Below, piece by piece: positions 6,710-12,438 of a stretch of DNA of 12,438 nucleotides. The translations under genes were made by a program, and so were the position numbers. Numbering within the stretch: position 1 is the stretch's first letter; each line of letters opens with the position of its first letter. The stretch spans positions 1 to 12,438 of the forward strand of contig DRQE01000070.1 in the NCBI GenBank assembly GCA_011371515.1, given 5' to 3'. The notes under the pieces were generated by a model. The model searched no databases and was not told the DNA's origin. It saw only the letters and a list, made by a program, of their open reading frames with translations. Origin of the DNA: Deltaproteobacteria bacterium (GTDB lineage: Bacteria > Desulfobacterota > GWC2-55-46 > DRQE01).

Positions 6710-8883
6710 TGGAAAGAGACATAATACGCATAAAGGACAGGTTCTACATCCTTGCCACCTCATCACGGGTGGACGCCCGCACTCAGGTCCTCAAGGAGGG
6801 GGATACCTTCGGGGTCTTCGACCGTTTCGGGGACATCCACACAACCATAGGACAGGGAGAACAGGGTATATATCATACCGACACGCGCTTTGTGTCCACC
6901 CTTGAGCTTCTGCTTGAGGGCACAAGGCCCCTTCTTTTAAGCTCTACGGTTAAGGAGAAGAACGACCTTCTCACCGTTGACCTTACCAATACAGACATAT
7001 GCCGTGGGGGTGAGCTCTGTCTAAGAAGGGGCGATGTGCACATATTCAGGTCAAAGTTCTTCTGGAAAGGGGTCTGCTACGAGCGCGTAAGAATCATAAA
7101 CTATGGCAACAGGGCTGTGAGCACAAAGTTTGGCTTCAGGTTCGATGCAGACTTTCTCGACATATTCGAGGTAAGAGGGGTTAAAAGAGAGAAGAGGGGA
7201 AGGATACTCGGCAGAGAGGTGAAAGATGAGAGGACGGTGGTAATCTCCTATAAGGGAAGGGACGGCATAATAAGGCGCACCATATTCGAGGCAGACCCCG
7301 TGCCCACCAGCATAAAACCGGGGCAGATGGAGTTCGAGCTTCTGCTTGAGCCCATGAAGGTAAACATAATATACCTTACCATCTCTCTCGTTGTGGATGA
7401 CAGGAAGGTGGAAAAACTCTCCTACGAGAGCGCCTTCACCACCGCACAGGACTCCATAAGAAGGTCGTTTGAAGGATTCTGTGAGGTTGAGACATCGAAT
7501 ACCCAGTTCAACAGCTGGCTCTCGCGCTCGGTCTCAGACCTGCACATGCTCATTACGGATACGGAGCACGGGCTCTATCCCTATGCAGGTATACCATGGT
7601 ATGCAACCTGTTTCGGTAGAGACGGCATTATTACAGCCTTTGAATCACTCTGGATAAACCCTGATATAGCAAAGGGTGTTCTGCGCTATCTTGCCTACAC
7701 ACAGGCAAGAGAGTTCGATGAGAAGCGTGATGCCCAGCCGGGTAAAATCGTCCACGAGGTAAGAAAGTGCGAGATGGCAAACACAGGCGAGGTGCCCTTC
7801 GGCAGATACTACGGAAGTGTGGATGCAACACCTCTGTTTATAGTGCTCGCAAAGGCATACTATGACAGAACAGGGGATGTGGAGTTCATAGAGTCCATAT
7901 GGGAAAATATAGAGCTTGCCCTCAGATGGCTCGATGAGTACGGAGATGTCGATGGAGATGGTTTCATAGAGTATGCGAGAAAGTCGAGCAAGGGGCTTAT
8001 AAACCAAGGCTGGAAGGACTCTTTTGACTCCGTCTTCCATGCCGATGGCGAGCTTGCCGAAGGTCCCATAGCCCTCTGTGAGGTGCAGGGCTACGCCTAC
8101 TGGGCAAGGCTCTCCGTGGCAGCCCTTGCAATGGAGACGGGAAGAACAGGGCTTGCCATAAGAGAAGAGAAGAAGGCATATGAGTTGAAAAAGAGGTTTG
8201 AAGAAAGGTTCTGGAGTGATGAGCTTTCAACCTATGTGCTGGCTCTCGATGGAAAAAAGAGGGCATGTATGGTGAACACCTCTAACCCCGGGCATACGCT
8301 CGCCTCTGGTATAGTCTCACAGGAGAGGGCAGGCATACTGGCGAAGACCCTTTTGAGGGATGAGCTCTTCAGCGGCTGGGGTATAAGAACGGTAAGTGCC
8401 ATGGAGAAAAGATACAATCCCATGAGCTATCACAACGGTTCTGTGTGGCCTCACGACAATGCCATGATAGCCTATGGACTTGCGAAGTATGGTTTCAAAG
8501 ACGAGGTTATAAGAATCTTCCACGGGCTTTTTGAGGCATCGAGTTACATGGACTTTAACCGCATGCCAGAGCTTTTCTGTGGTTTCACCAAGAGGCCCGA
8601 GGCAGGGCCCACCATCTATCCTGTTGCATGTTCCCCGCAGGCATGGGCATCTGCAACGGTGTTTCTCATGCTGCAGGCATCCCTCGGTATGAGGTTCGAT
8701 GTCAAGAGTGCCCGCGTGGAATTCCACTATCCGCAGCTGCCCGAGTTTTTACACCATGTGGAGATTAAAAACCTCAAGGTTGGTCCTGCCGTTATAGACC
8801 TTCTGCTCAGAAGACATCCTGATGATGTGGGTATAAATGTGCTCAGAAAGGCTGGAGACATAGAGGTTGTCGTGTACAAGTAG
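6709..8883 (+). CDS. glycogen-debranching-like glucosidase (amylo-alpha-1,6-glucosidase family)
   Basis: The 724-residue protein has two parts. Residues 1 to about 240 form a beta-rich N-terminal domain of the glycogen-debranching N-terminal type (RFYILATSSRVD, GIYHTDTRF). Residues from about 270 onward form an (alpha/alpha)6-barrel glucosidase domain like GDE_C. Barrel landmarks include PWYATCFGRDGII at 296-308, a DVDGDGFIEY loop at 413-422, NQGWKDSFDS at 432-441, CEVQGYAYWA at 457-466, and YHNGSVWPHDNAMIAYGL near 574-591. The family is usually annotated as hydrolysing alpha-1,6-linked glucose at branch points, but several relatives act on other alpha-glucosides, so the substrate is open. 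There is no signal peptide, so it is likely cytoplasmic. Its ATG overlaps the glycosyltransferase stop by one base (TGATG), a sign of translational coupling. The stop TAG lies two bases before the tRNA promoter. Confidence 0.9.
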   Translation: MERDIIRIKDRFYILATSSRVDARTQVLKEGDTFGVFDRFGDIHTTIGQGEQGIYHTDTRFVSTLELLLEGTRPLLLSSTVKEKNDLLTVDLTNTDICRGGELCLRRGDVHIFRSKFFWKGVCYERVRIINYGNRAVSTKFGFRFDADFLDIFEVRGVKREKRGRILGREVKDERTVVISYKGRDGIIRRTIFEADPVPTSIKPGQMEFELLLEPMKVNIIYLTISLVVDDRKVEKLSYESAFTTAQDSIRRSFEGFCEVETSNTQFNSWLSRSVSDLHMLITDTEHGLYPYAGIPWYATCFGRDGIITAFESLWINPDIAKGVLRYLAYTQAREFDEKRDAQPGKIVHEVRKCEMANTGEVPFGRYYGSVDATPLFIVLAKAYYDRTGDVEFIESIWENIELALRWLDEYGDVDGDGFIEYARKSSKGLINQGWKDSFDSVFHADGELAEGPIALCEVQGYAYWARLSVAALAMETGRTGLAIREEKKAYELKKRFEERFWSDELSTYVLALDGKKRACMVNTSNPGHTLASGIVSQERAGILAKTLLRDELFSGWGIRTVSAMEKRYNPMSYHNGSVWPHDNAMIAYGLAKYGFKDEVIRIFHGLFEASSYMDFNRMPELFCGFTKRPEAGPTIYPVACSPQAWASATVFLMLQASLGMRFDVKSARVEFHYPQLPEFLHHVEIKNLKVGPAVIDLLLRRHPDDVGINVLRKAGDIEVVVYK

Positions 8884-8884
8884 A

Positions 8885-8920
8885 TTGACATTGATATGAA
8901 CCTGTGGTTTATGATATATT
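8885..8920 (+). promoter_or_regulatory. probable promoter of the tRNA-Ser cluster
   Basis: Two overlapping box pairs are possible. TTGACA (8885-8890) with TATGAT (8910-8915) has a 19-base spacer. TTGATA (8891-8896) with TATATT (8915-8920) has an 18-base spacer. Transcription would start close to the first tRNA nucleotide at 8927. The first box begins one base after the stop codon of the glucosidase gene. The same transcript may continue through the SRP RNA and dnaX, as no strong terminator is seen between them. Confidence 0.55.
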
Positions 8921-8926
8921 TCTGGT

Positions 8927-9020
8927 GGAGAGATGCCCGAGTGGACGAAGGGGGCTGACTCGAAATCAGCTGTTCCGGCTCAAACCGGAACCGAGGGTTC
9001 GAATCCCTCTCTCTCCGCCA
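8927..9020 (+). tRNA. tRNA-Ser (anticodon CGA)
   Basis: The acceptor stem GGAGAGA (8927-8933) pairs with TCTCTCC (9010-9016), followed by discriminator G and an encoded CCA. The anticodon stem-loop spans 8954-8970 with anticodon CGA at 8961-8963, reading UCG. The long variable arm typical of class II serine tRNAs is a strong hairpin (GTTCCGG with CCGGAAC). The T arm reads GAGGG-TTCGAAT-CCCTC. It decodes Ser and is cytoplasmic. Confidence 0.97.
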
Positions 9021-9051
9021 CAGGAGAAGGGCTTTCGTTATCGTCAAGGAC

Positions 9052-9143
9052 GGAGAGATGCCCGAGTGGTCGAAGGGGCACGACTGGAAATCGTGTGCAC
9101 ACTTCATCGTGTGCCGAGGGTTCGAATCCCTCTCTCTCCGCCA
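9052..9143 (+). tRNA. tRNA-Ser (anticodon GGA)
   Basis: This gene has the same acceptor stem, D-arm start, T arm and CCA end as the tRNA-Ser gene 31 bases upstream. The anticodon stem-loop spans 9079-9095 with anticodon GGA at 9086-9088, reading UCU/UCC. The variable arm differs (GCACAC, TTCATC loop, GTGTGC). Five T follow shortly after the CCA (9146-9150), but there is no separate terminator hairpin, so readthrough into the SRP RNA is possible. Confidence 0.97.
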
Positions 9144-9159
9144 CCTTTTTATGGATAGC

Positions 9160-9267
9160 GCTGATAGCCGGGTCCTGCGCAATGGAGCGGTGTGAACCCC
9201 GTCAGGTCCGGAAGGAAGCAGCGGTAAGCACCCAACTCCATGTGCCGCAGTCAACCTGGCTATCAGC
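9160..9267 (+). ncRNA. ffs: signal recognition particle RNA, small bacterial (4.5S) type
   Basis: The conserved apical hairpin GTCAGGTCCGGAAGGAAGC lies at 9201-9219, with its GGAA tetraloop at 9210-9213. The paired 3' segment AGCAGCGGTAAGC follows. The whole RNA folds back as one long helix, closed by a perfect 10-bp pairing of GCTGATAGCC (9160-9169) with GGCTATCAGC (9258-9267). The RNA binds Ffh and FtsY to target nascent membrane proteins. At about 108 nucleotides and with a single hairpin it is the small type without an Alu domain. The exact ends are inferred from the helix. It lies 52 bases upstream of dnaX, a placement also seen in B. subtilis (scr-dnaX). Confidence 0.95.
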
Positions 9268-9277
9268 GGTGTCCGTA

Positions 9278-9293
9278 AAGGGGAGCTTCCCTT
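9278..9293 (+). other. small hairpin between the SRP RNA and dnaX
   Basis: A 6-bp inverted repeat (AAGGGG/TTCCCTT side, one G-T pair, AGCT loop) lies between the SRP RNA and the dnaX ribosome site. It has no U tract after it, so it is not a clear terminator. It could be a processing site or a weak attenuator. Confidence 0.3.
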
Positions 9294-9319
9294 GAGAATT
9301 CCCGCTTAAGGAACTTCTT

Positions 9320-10951
9320 ATGTCCTATCAGGTTATAGCAAGAAAGTGGAGGCCCACGAGCTTCAGCGAGGTGGTGGGCCAGACCCATGTGGTAAAGACA
9401 CTACAGAATGCAATCGAGTCCGGTAGAATTGCACATGCCTACCTCTTTTCGGGTCCCCGTGGTGTGGGCAAGACCACCATGGCAAGAATCCTTGCAAAGG
9501 CACTAAACTGTGAGAAGGGTCCTGCCCCTGAACCATGTAACGAGTGCAGCATCTGTAAGGAGATAGGCTCGGGCTATTCCACAGATGTGCTCGAGATAGA
9601 CGGTGCCTCGAACACCCATGTGGACAACATAAGAGAGCTCAGAGAAAGTGTAAAGTACAGCCCGAGCAGGGGGAGGTTCAGGATATACATAATAGACGAG
9701 GTCCACATGCTAAGCTCCCACGCATTCAACGCCCTTCTTAAGACCCTTGAGGAGCCTCCACCCCATGTGATATTCGTATTTGCAACCACCGAACCACACA
9801 AGATTCCTGCCACAATACATTCAAGATGCCAGAGGTTTGAGTTCAGACGCATACCCACAAGGGTTGTGGCAGAAAAGCTCAAAGAGATTGCAGATGCCGA
9901 GGGTATCGCCATAGACGACGAGGCGGTCTACCTTATAGCAAGAGAGTCCGAAGGTAGCCTCAGAGACGCCCAGAGTATGCTCGACCAGTTGATAGCCTTC
10001 TCGGGCGAGAGGATCGGCAAAGAGGATGTGCGCGATGTCTTCGGGCTTATGGATAGAAGCCTTCTGGCAACCCTTCTTGAGTGTATCATTGACAGGGATG
10101 GGGCAGGGTGCCTTAATGTGGTTGAAAAGATAAATGATTTCGGGTATGATTTAAAGAAGCTCCTCGGCGAGCTTATAGAGTATGTAAGAGACCTCATAGT
10201 AATAAAGGTATGCGATGATAGAAAGATAGTAGAGCTTCCCGAGAACGAGTTCAGCCATCTTAAGGGGCTCTCGGAACGGATAGAGATGAGAAGGGCAGAC
10301 CTTCTCTTTTCTGTCCTCTCAAGGGGATACGAAGAGCTCACGAGGTCTTCCACCCCGAGGTTCTCTCTTGAGATGACCCTTCTCAGGGCATGTAATCTGG
10401 AGGACTTGAAAGATATAGCAGAGCTTCTGAGGGCTGTAAGGGAGGCTGCATATCCCCTTAAAGAAGGGGCTGTAAACAGAGGGCGATATGATCCGCTGAA
10501 AGAGGCTTCCAGTAGAGCCGAAACAGAGCCAGAAGAGAGCAAGAAGGCTACCGTAGAGAAAAAAAAAGAAGGTGAGTGTGAAGAGGGGGCGGCTTCACAC
10601 CAGATGACAGAGGGGCAAGAAGGGTTCAAAGAGTTCGTTGCCCCAAGGGACGAAAGGCTTTACGATGCCCTCGTGGATGCAGTGGTGAGTTTCGATGGAA
10701 GGAAACTCTCCATAGTTGCAGATCCAGAGGGCTATGTCATGCTGGAGGTCATAAAGAAGAAAAGGCTCGAGGAGCTTGTAAGAGAGTATTTTAAGAGGAA
10801 TATAGCGATAGAGGTTAAAAAAAATAACGACACAAAGACCGAGAGAGAAAGAGCCTCCGTGGCGGTACCTGCCGCAGAGGATATAAAGATAAAAGCTATG
10901 AAGATACTTGGTGCCAAAATAATAGAGGAGAGAAGTATAGACGATGCATAA
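9320..10951 (+). CDS. dnaX: DNA polymerase III subunits tau/gamma
   Basis: DnaX is the ATPase of the clamp loader. The full-length tau form also binds the polymerase core and, in E. coli, the helicase. The 543-residue product begins with the AAA+ domain: YQVIARKWRP, Walker A GPRGVGKT at 45-52, zinc Cys C64, C73, C76 and C79, Walker B IIDEVH at 124-129, LLKTLEEPP at 139-147, and SRC at 168-170. The collar domain III follows to about residue 370. A charged linker of low complexity around 385-425 leads to a C-terminal tau-specific domain. Codons 414-416 are three Lys made of nine A in a row, followed by a stem-loop. A -1 slip there would end the protein after residue 418 as a gamma form. The start ATG has AAGGA 7 bases upstream. 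The gene lies downstream of the SRP RNA and overlaps ybaB by 8 bases. Length and motifs fit the family well. Confidence 0.96.
   Translation: MSYQVIARKWRPTSFSEVVGQTHVVKTLQNAIESGRIAHAYLFSGPRGVGKTTMARILAKALNCEKGPAPEPCNECSICKEIGSGYSTDVLEIDGASNTHVDNIRELRESVKYSPSRGRFRIYIIDEVHMLSSHAFNALLKTLEEPPPHVIFVFATTEPHKIPATIHSRCQRFEFRRIPTRVVAEKLKEIADAEGIAIDDEAVYLIARESEGSLRDAQSMLDQLIAFSGERIGKEDVRDVFGLMDRSLLATLLECIIDRDGAGCLNVVEKINDFGYDLKKLLGELIEYVRDLIVIKVCDDRKIVELPENEFSHLKGLSERIEMRRADLLFSVLSRGYEELTRSSTPRFSLEMTLLRACNLEDLKDIAELLRAVREAAYPLKEGAVNRGRYDPLKEASSRAETEPEESKKATVEKKKEGECEEGAASHQMTEGQEGFKEFVAPRDERLYDALVDAVVSFDGRKLSIVADPEGYVMLEVIKKKRLEELVREYFKRNIAIEVKKNNDTKTERERASVAVPAAEDIKIKAMKILGAKIIEERSIDDA
10559..10600 (+). 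promoter_or_regulatory. putative programmed frameshift or transcript-slippage site in dnaX
   Basis: Nine A (10559-10567) are read in frame as AAA AAA AAA. Eight bases later a perfect 8-bp stem begins: GTGTGAAG (10576-10583) pairs with CTTCACAC (10593-10600) around a 9-base G-rich loop. In the -1 frame the next codons are AGA, AGG and the stop TGA (10573-10575), giving a 418-residue gamma-like product. An AGAAGG (10542-10547), 11 bases before the A run, could act as an internal Shine-Dalgarno stimulator, though weakly. The layout matches the known E. coli dnaX frameshift element (slippery A run, nearby hairpin, immediate TGA). A run of nine A also resembles the transcript-slippage site of Thermus dnaX. 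Confidence 0.75.
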
Positions 10952-11264
10952 GGGACTTTCAGACATAATGAAACAGGCAAAGAAGATGCAGGAGAAGATG
11001 GAAGAGGTGCAGAAGGGCCTTTCGGAAAAGTACTGCGAGGCATCTGCCGGTGGTGGAATGGTTACGGCAAGGGTTAATGGCAATATGCAGCTTGTGGCAA
11101 TAAAGATAGACCCATCGGTGGTTAACCCCGAGGATGTAGAGCTTCTTGAAGACCTGATAGTTGCAGCCGTTGGTGAGGCTACGAAGAGGGCTCAGGAGAT
11201 GGTGGCAAAAGAGATGGGCAAGGTCACCATGGGGCTAAACATTCCGGGCATCTTTGGAAAATGA
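10944..11264 (+). CDS. ybaB: YbaB/EbfC-family nucleoid-associated protein
   Basis: This 106-residue protein is of the YbaB/EbfC (YaaK) family, small homodimeric DNA-binding proteins of the nucleoid, usually encoded between dnaX and recR. The N-terminal helix with repeated Met, Gln and Lys (MKQAKKMQEKMEEVQKGL), the glycine-rich turn SAGGGMV, and the central NGNMQLVAIKIDPSVVNPED match the family. So does the C-terminal helix ending in GLNIPGIFGK. The start ATG overlaps the dnaX end by eight bases, and GAGGAG lies 13 bases upstream within dnaX. The stop codon overlaps the recR start as ATGA. It is co-transcribed and translationally coupled with dnaX and recR. Its precise cellular role is uncertain even in well-studied relatives. 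Confidence 0.95.
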   Translation: MHKGLSDIMKQAKKMQEKMEEVQKGLSEKYCEASAGGGMVTARVNGNMQLVAIKIDPSVVNPEDVELLEDLIVAAVGEATKRAQEMVAKEMGKVTMGLNIPGIFGK

Positions 11265-11857
11265 GCCATATAGAGCCAATAGCAAGACTGGTAAAGGCAT
11301 TCGCATCTCTACCGGGCATAGGAGAGAAGACCGCTACAAGACTCGCCCTTCACATACTCAATGCAAGGGATGAGTTCGTTGAAGAGTTTGCACAGAGCCT
11401 CAAGGATGTGAAAACAAAGGTAAGGCTCTGTAGAGAATGTATGGGCTTTTCGCCCGAAGAAAGGTGTAATGTGTGTGCAGACCCTGCAAGGGATGGCTCC
11501 ACCATATGTGTCGTGGCAGATTACAGGGACATGCTCGCCATAGAGGAAGGTGGGGTTTTCAGGGGCAGATACCACATACTCCATGGGCTTCTTGCCCCGC
11601 TTAAGGGCGTTGGTCCAGAGGACATAAGGATAGGGGAGCTTCTCAAAAGGGTAGACAGTGGCTCCGTAAAGGAGGTTATAATAGCCACACCTGTGGACAC
11701 AGAGGGTGAGGCAACTGCCCTTTATCTTAAGAAGGTGCTCAAAGAGAGAGGTGTAAAGGTCACCCGTATAGCAGTGGGTGTGCCTGTTGGTGGATACATA
11801 GAGTACATGGACCCTTCCACCTTGGGAAGGGCTATAGAAGGCAGACAGGAGGTTTAA
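11261..11857 (+). CDS. recR: recombination mediator RecR
   Basis: RecR works with RecO (and RecF) to load RecA on SSB-coated single-stranded DNA in gap repair. The 198-residue length is standard. The N-terminal helix-hairpin-helix is visible as LPGIGEKTATRLALHIL (17-33). The zinc finger is C57, C60, C69 and C72. The Toprim domain follows, with ICVVADYRDMLAIE (82-95), EGEAT at 148-152, and the C-terminal GVPVGG (173-178). The Toprim position that is Glu in E. coli RecR (VVE) is Ala86 here; it also varies in other RecR proteins, so I would not read loss of function into it. The start ATG overlaps the ybaB stop (ATGA). The oxidoreductase gamma gene begins 9 bases after its stop. Confidence 0.96.
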   Translation: MSHIEPIARLVKAFASLPGIGEKTATRLALHILNARDEFVEEFAQSLKDVKTKVRLCRECMGFSPEERCNVCADPARDGSTICVVADYRDMLAIEEGGVFRGRYHILHGLLAPLKGVGPEDIRIGELLKRVDSGSVKEVIIATPVDTEGEATALYLKKVLKERGVKVTRIAVGVPVGGYIEYMDPSTLGRAIEGRQEV

Positions 11858-11866
11858 GAGAGGACT

Positions 11867-12438
11867 ATGGAGAAGTACATAGAGGTAAGGTGGCATGGAA
11901 GGGCTCAGCAGGGGGTGGTGACGGCGGCAAAACTGCTCGGAGAGACTGCCCTTAGAGAAGGAAAGTTCGTGCAGGCATTTCCTGAGTTTGGCCCTGAAAG
12001 GATGGGAGCCCCTGTAAGGGCATTCAACAGAATAGCGGACATACCGATAAGGATACATGCACAGGTAAAGGAGCCGGACATAGTCGTAATAATAGACCCA
12101 ACACTCATAGGCACAGAGCCCACGGGAGGCATGGAGGGTGGCTCCATTACCGATGGAACAGACGAAGACACCATATTCATAGTAAATAGCCCCCATACAC
12201 CGGAGGAGATTCGGGCTGAGCTCGGTATAGACGGAAGGGGTAAGGTCTATACGGTTGATGCATCGCGCATATCCTTGGAAGAATTGAAAAGACACATGCC
12301 AAACACCCCAACCCTTGGTGCACTGGCAAAGGTTACAGGGCTCATCTCGCTTGATTCCCTTATAGCAAACTTCAGCGAGAACTACTCGAAAAAGTTCAGC
12401 CAGAAGGTAATAGATGCAAACATAAATGCCATGAAAAG
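11867..12438 (+). CDS. porG: pyruvate/2-oxoacid:ferredoxin oxidoreductase gamma subunit (3' end beyond window)
   Basis: The first 190 codons are present and the frame remains open at the right edge. The protein matches the gamma subunit (domain III) of pyruvate or 2-oxoisovalerate:ferredoxin oxidoreductase. These oxygen-sensitive enzymes interconvert 2-oxoacids with acyl-CoA, CO2 and reduced ferredoxin. Landmarks are VRWHGRAQQGVVTAAKLLGE at 7-26, QAFPEFGPERMGAPVRAF at 36-53, PDIVVIIDPTLIG at 70-82, and LGALAKVTGLI at 150-160. The family's usual GRGGQG glycine loop reads GRAQQG (11-16) here. The start ATG has GAGAGGA very close, and AGGAGGT inside the recR end about 14 bases upstream. The delta, alpha and beta subunits should follow downstream if this is a four-subunit enzyme. 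The gene points to an anaerobic or microaerobic metabolism, possibly the reductive TCA cycle or acetyl-CoA pathway. Which oxoacid is used cannot be told. Confidence 0.9.
   Translation, partial: MEKYIEVRWHGRAQQGVVTAAKLLGETALREGKFVQAFPEFGPERMGAPVRAFNRIADIPIRIHAQVKEPDIVVIIDPTLIGTEPTGGMEGGSITDGTDEDTIFIVNSPHTPEEIRAELGIDGRGKVYTVDASRISLEELKRHMPNTPTLGALAKVTGLISLDSLIANFSENYSKKFSQKVIDANINAMK

Noticed and set aside
8727..9254. A 175-codon minus-strand open frame across the tRNA and SRP RNA genes
   Set aside because: It contains the RERDSNPR-type peptides that arise from translating tRNA genes backwards, a known false-ORF artefact.
10559..10567. The nine-A run as a sequencing indel
   Set aside because: The reading frame is correct on both sides (AAA+ domain before, tau tail and ybaB overlap after). 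The run length therefore fits the full-length product, although raw reads should still be checked.
9928..10629. A 233-codon minus-strand open frame inside dnaX
   Set aside because: It is a Ser-rich shadow of the DnaX coding strand with no family match that I can see.
11507..11550. RecR Toprim Glu-to-Ala change as evidence of an inactive protein
   Set aside because: This position also differs in other RecR proteins (Gln in B. subtilis as I recall it), and RecR works by DNA and RecO binding rather than Toprim catalysis.
11309..12295. A 328-codon minus-strand open frame opposite recR and the oxidoreductase gene
   Set aside because: It is antisense to two well-supported genes, is rich in Cys, Tyr and His in a way typical of reverse-complement frames, and has no recognisable domain or ribosome site.
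1..12438. Insertion sequences, CRISPR arrays, prophage or defence genes
   Set aside because: I saw no transposase or integrase domains, no regularly spaced repeats, and no terminal inverted repeats with target duplications anywhere in the window.

Overview
The window holds twelve protein genes, two tRNA genes and one structural RNA. It looks like a chromosomal housekeeping region from a free-living, probably anaerobic bacterium. Clues to the organism are heavy use of AGA/AGG (Arg) and ATA (Ile) codons, roughly balanced GC, a TatD nuclease fused to a radical SAM domain, a bacterial-type PSP1/RicT protein outside an obvious Firmicutes context, and the start of a pyruvate/2-oxoacid:ferredoxin oxidoreductase operon. 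I favour a Nitrospirota (Thermodesulfovibrionia-like) or Desulfobacterota-like lineage. This is an inference from style and gene content, not a proof.

Left arm (minus strand, 5499 down to 1): gatC stands alone with its own promoter region. After a 238-base gap comes a tight operon: tmk (thymidylate kinase), holB (clamp-loader delta'), a PSP1/RicT-like Cys-rich protein, metG (methionyl-tRNA synthetase) and a TatD-radical SAM fusion that runs off the left edge. Genes overlap or nearly abut, with gaps or overlaps of 1 to 27 bases. The order resembles the origin-proximal tmk-holB-yaaT-metS-yabD order of Bacillus subtilis.

Centre (plus strand, 5651 to 8883): a bidirectional promoter region, with a symmetric -10 box, separates gatC from a two-gene operon. 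The operon encodes a GT4-type glycosyltransferase and a glycogen-debranching-like glucosidase, and the two reading frames share one base.

Right arm (plus strand, 8885 to 12438): two near-identical tandem tRNA-Ser genes (CGA, then GGA) and the small bacterial SRP RNA (4.5S) are followed by dnaX-ybaB-recR. These genes overlap one another, in the same order as scr-dnaX-yaaK-recR of B. subtilis. The window ends inside a 2-oxoacid:ferredoxin oxidoreductase gamma-subunit gene.

The most notable signal is inside dnaX. A run of nine adenines sits in frame as Lys-Lys-Lys and is followed after 8 bases by a perfect 8-bp stem-loop. A -1 shift there meets a stop codon after two further codons. This is the layout expected for making a short gamma form (418 residues) alongside the full-length tau form (543 residues). 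The two arms therefore supply two clamp-loader components (delta' and tau/gamma), recombination repair (RecR, YbaB), translation factors (MetRS, GatC, two tRNA-Ser) and the SRP RNA. The glycan gene pair is the only clearly non-informational insert between them.
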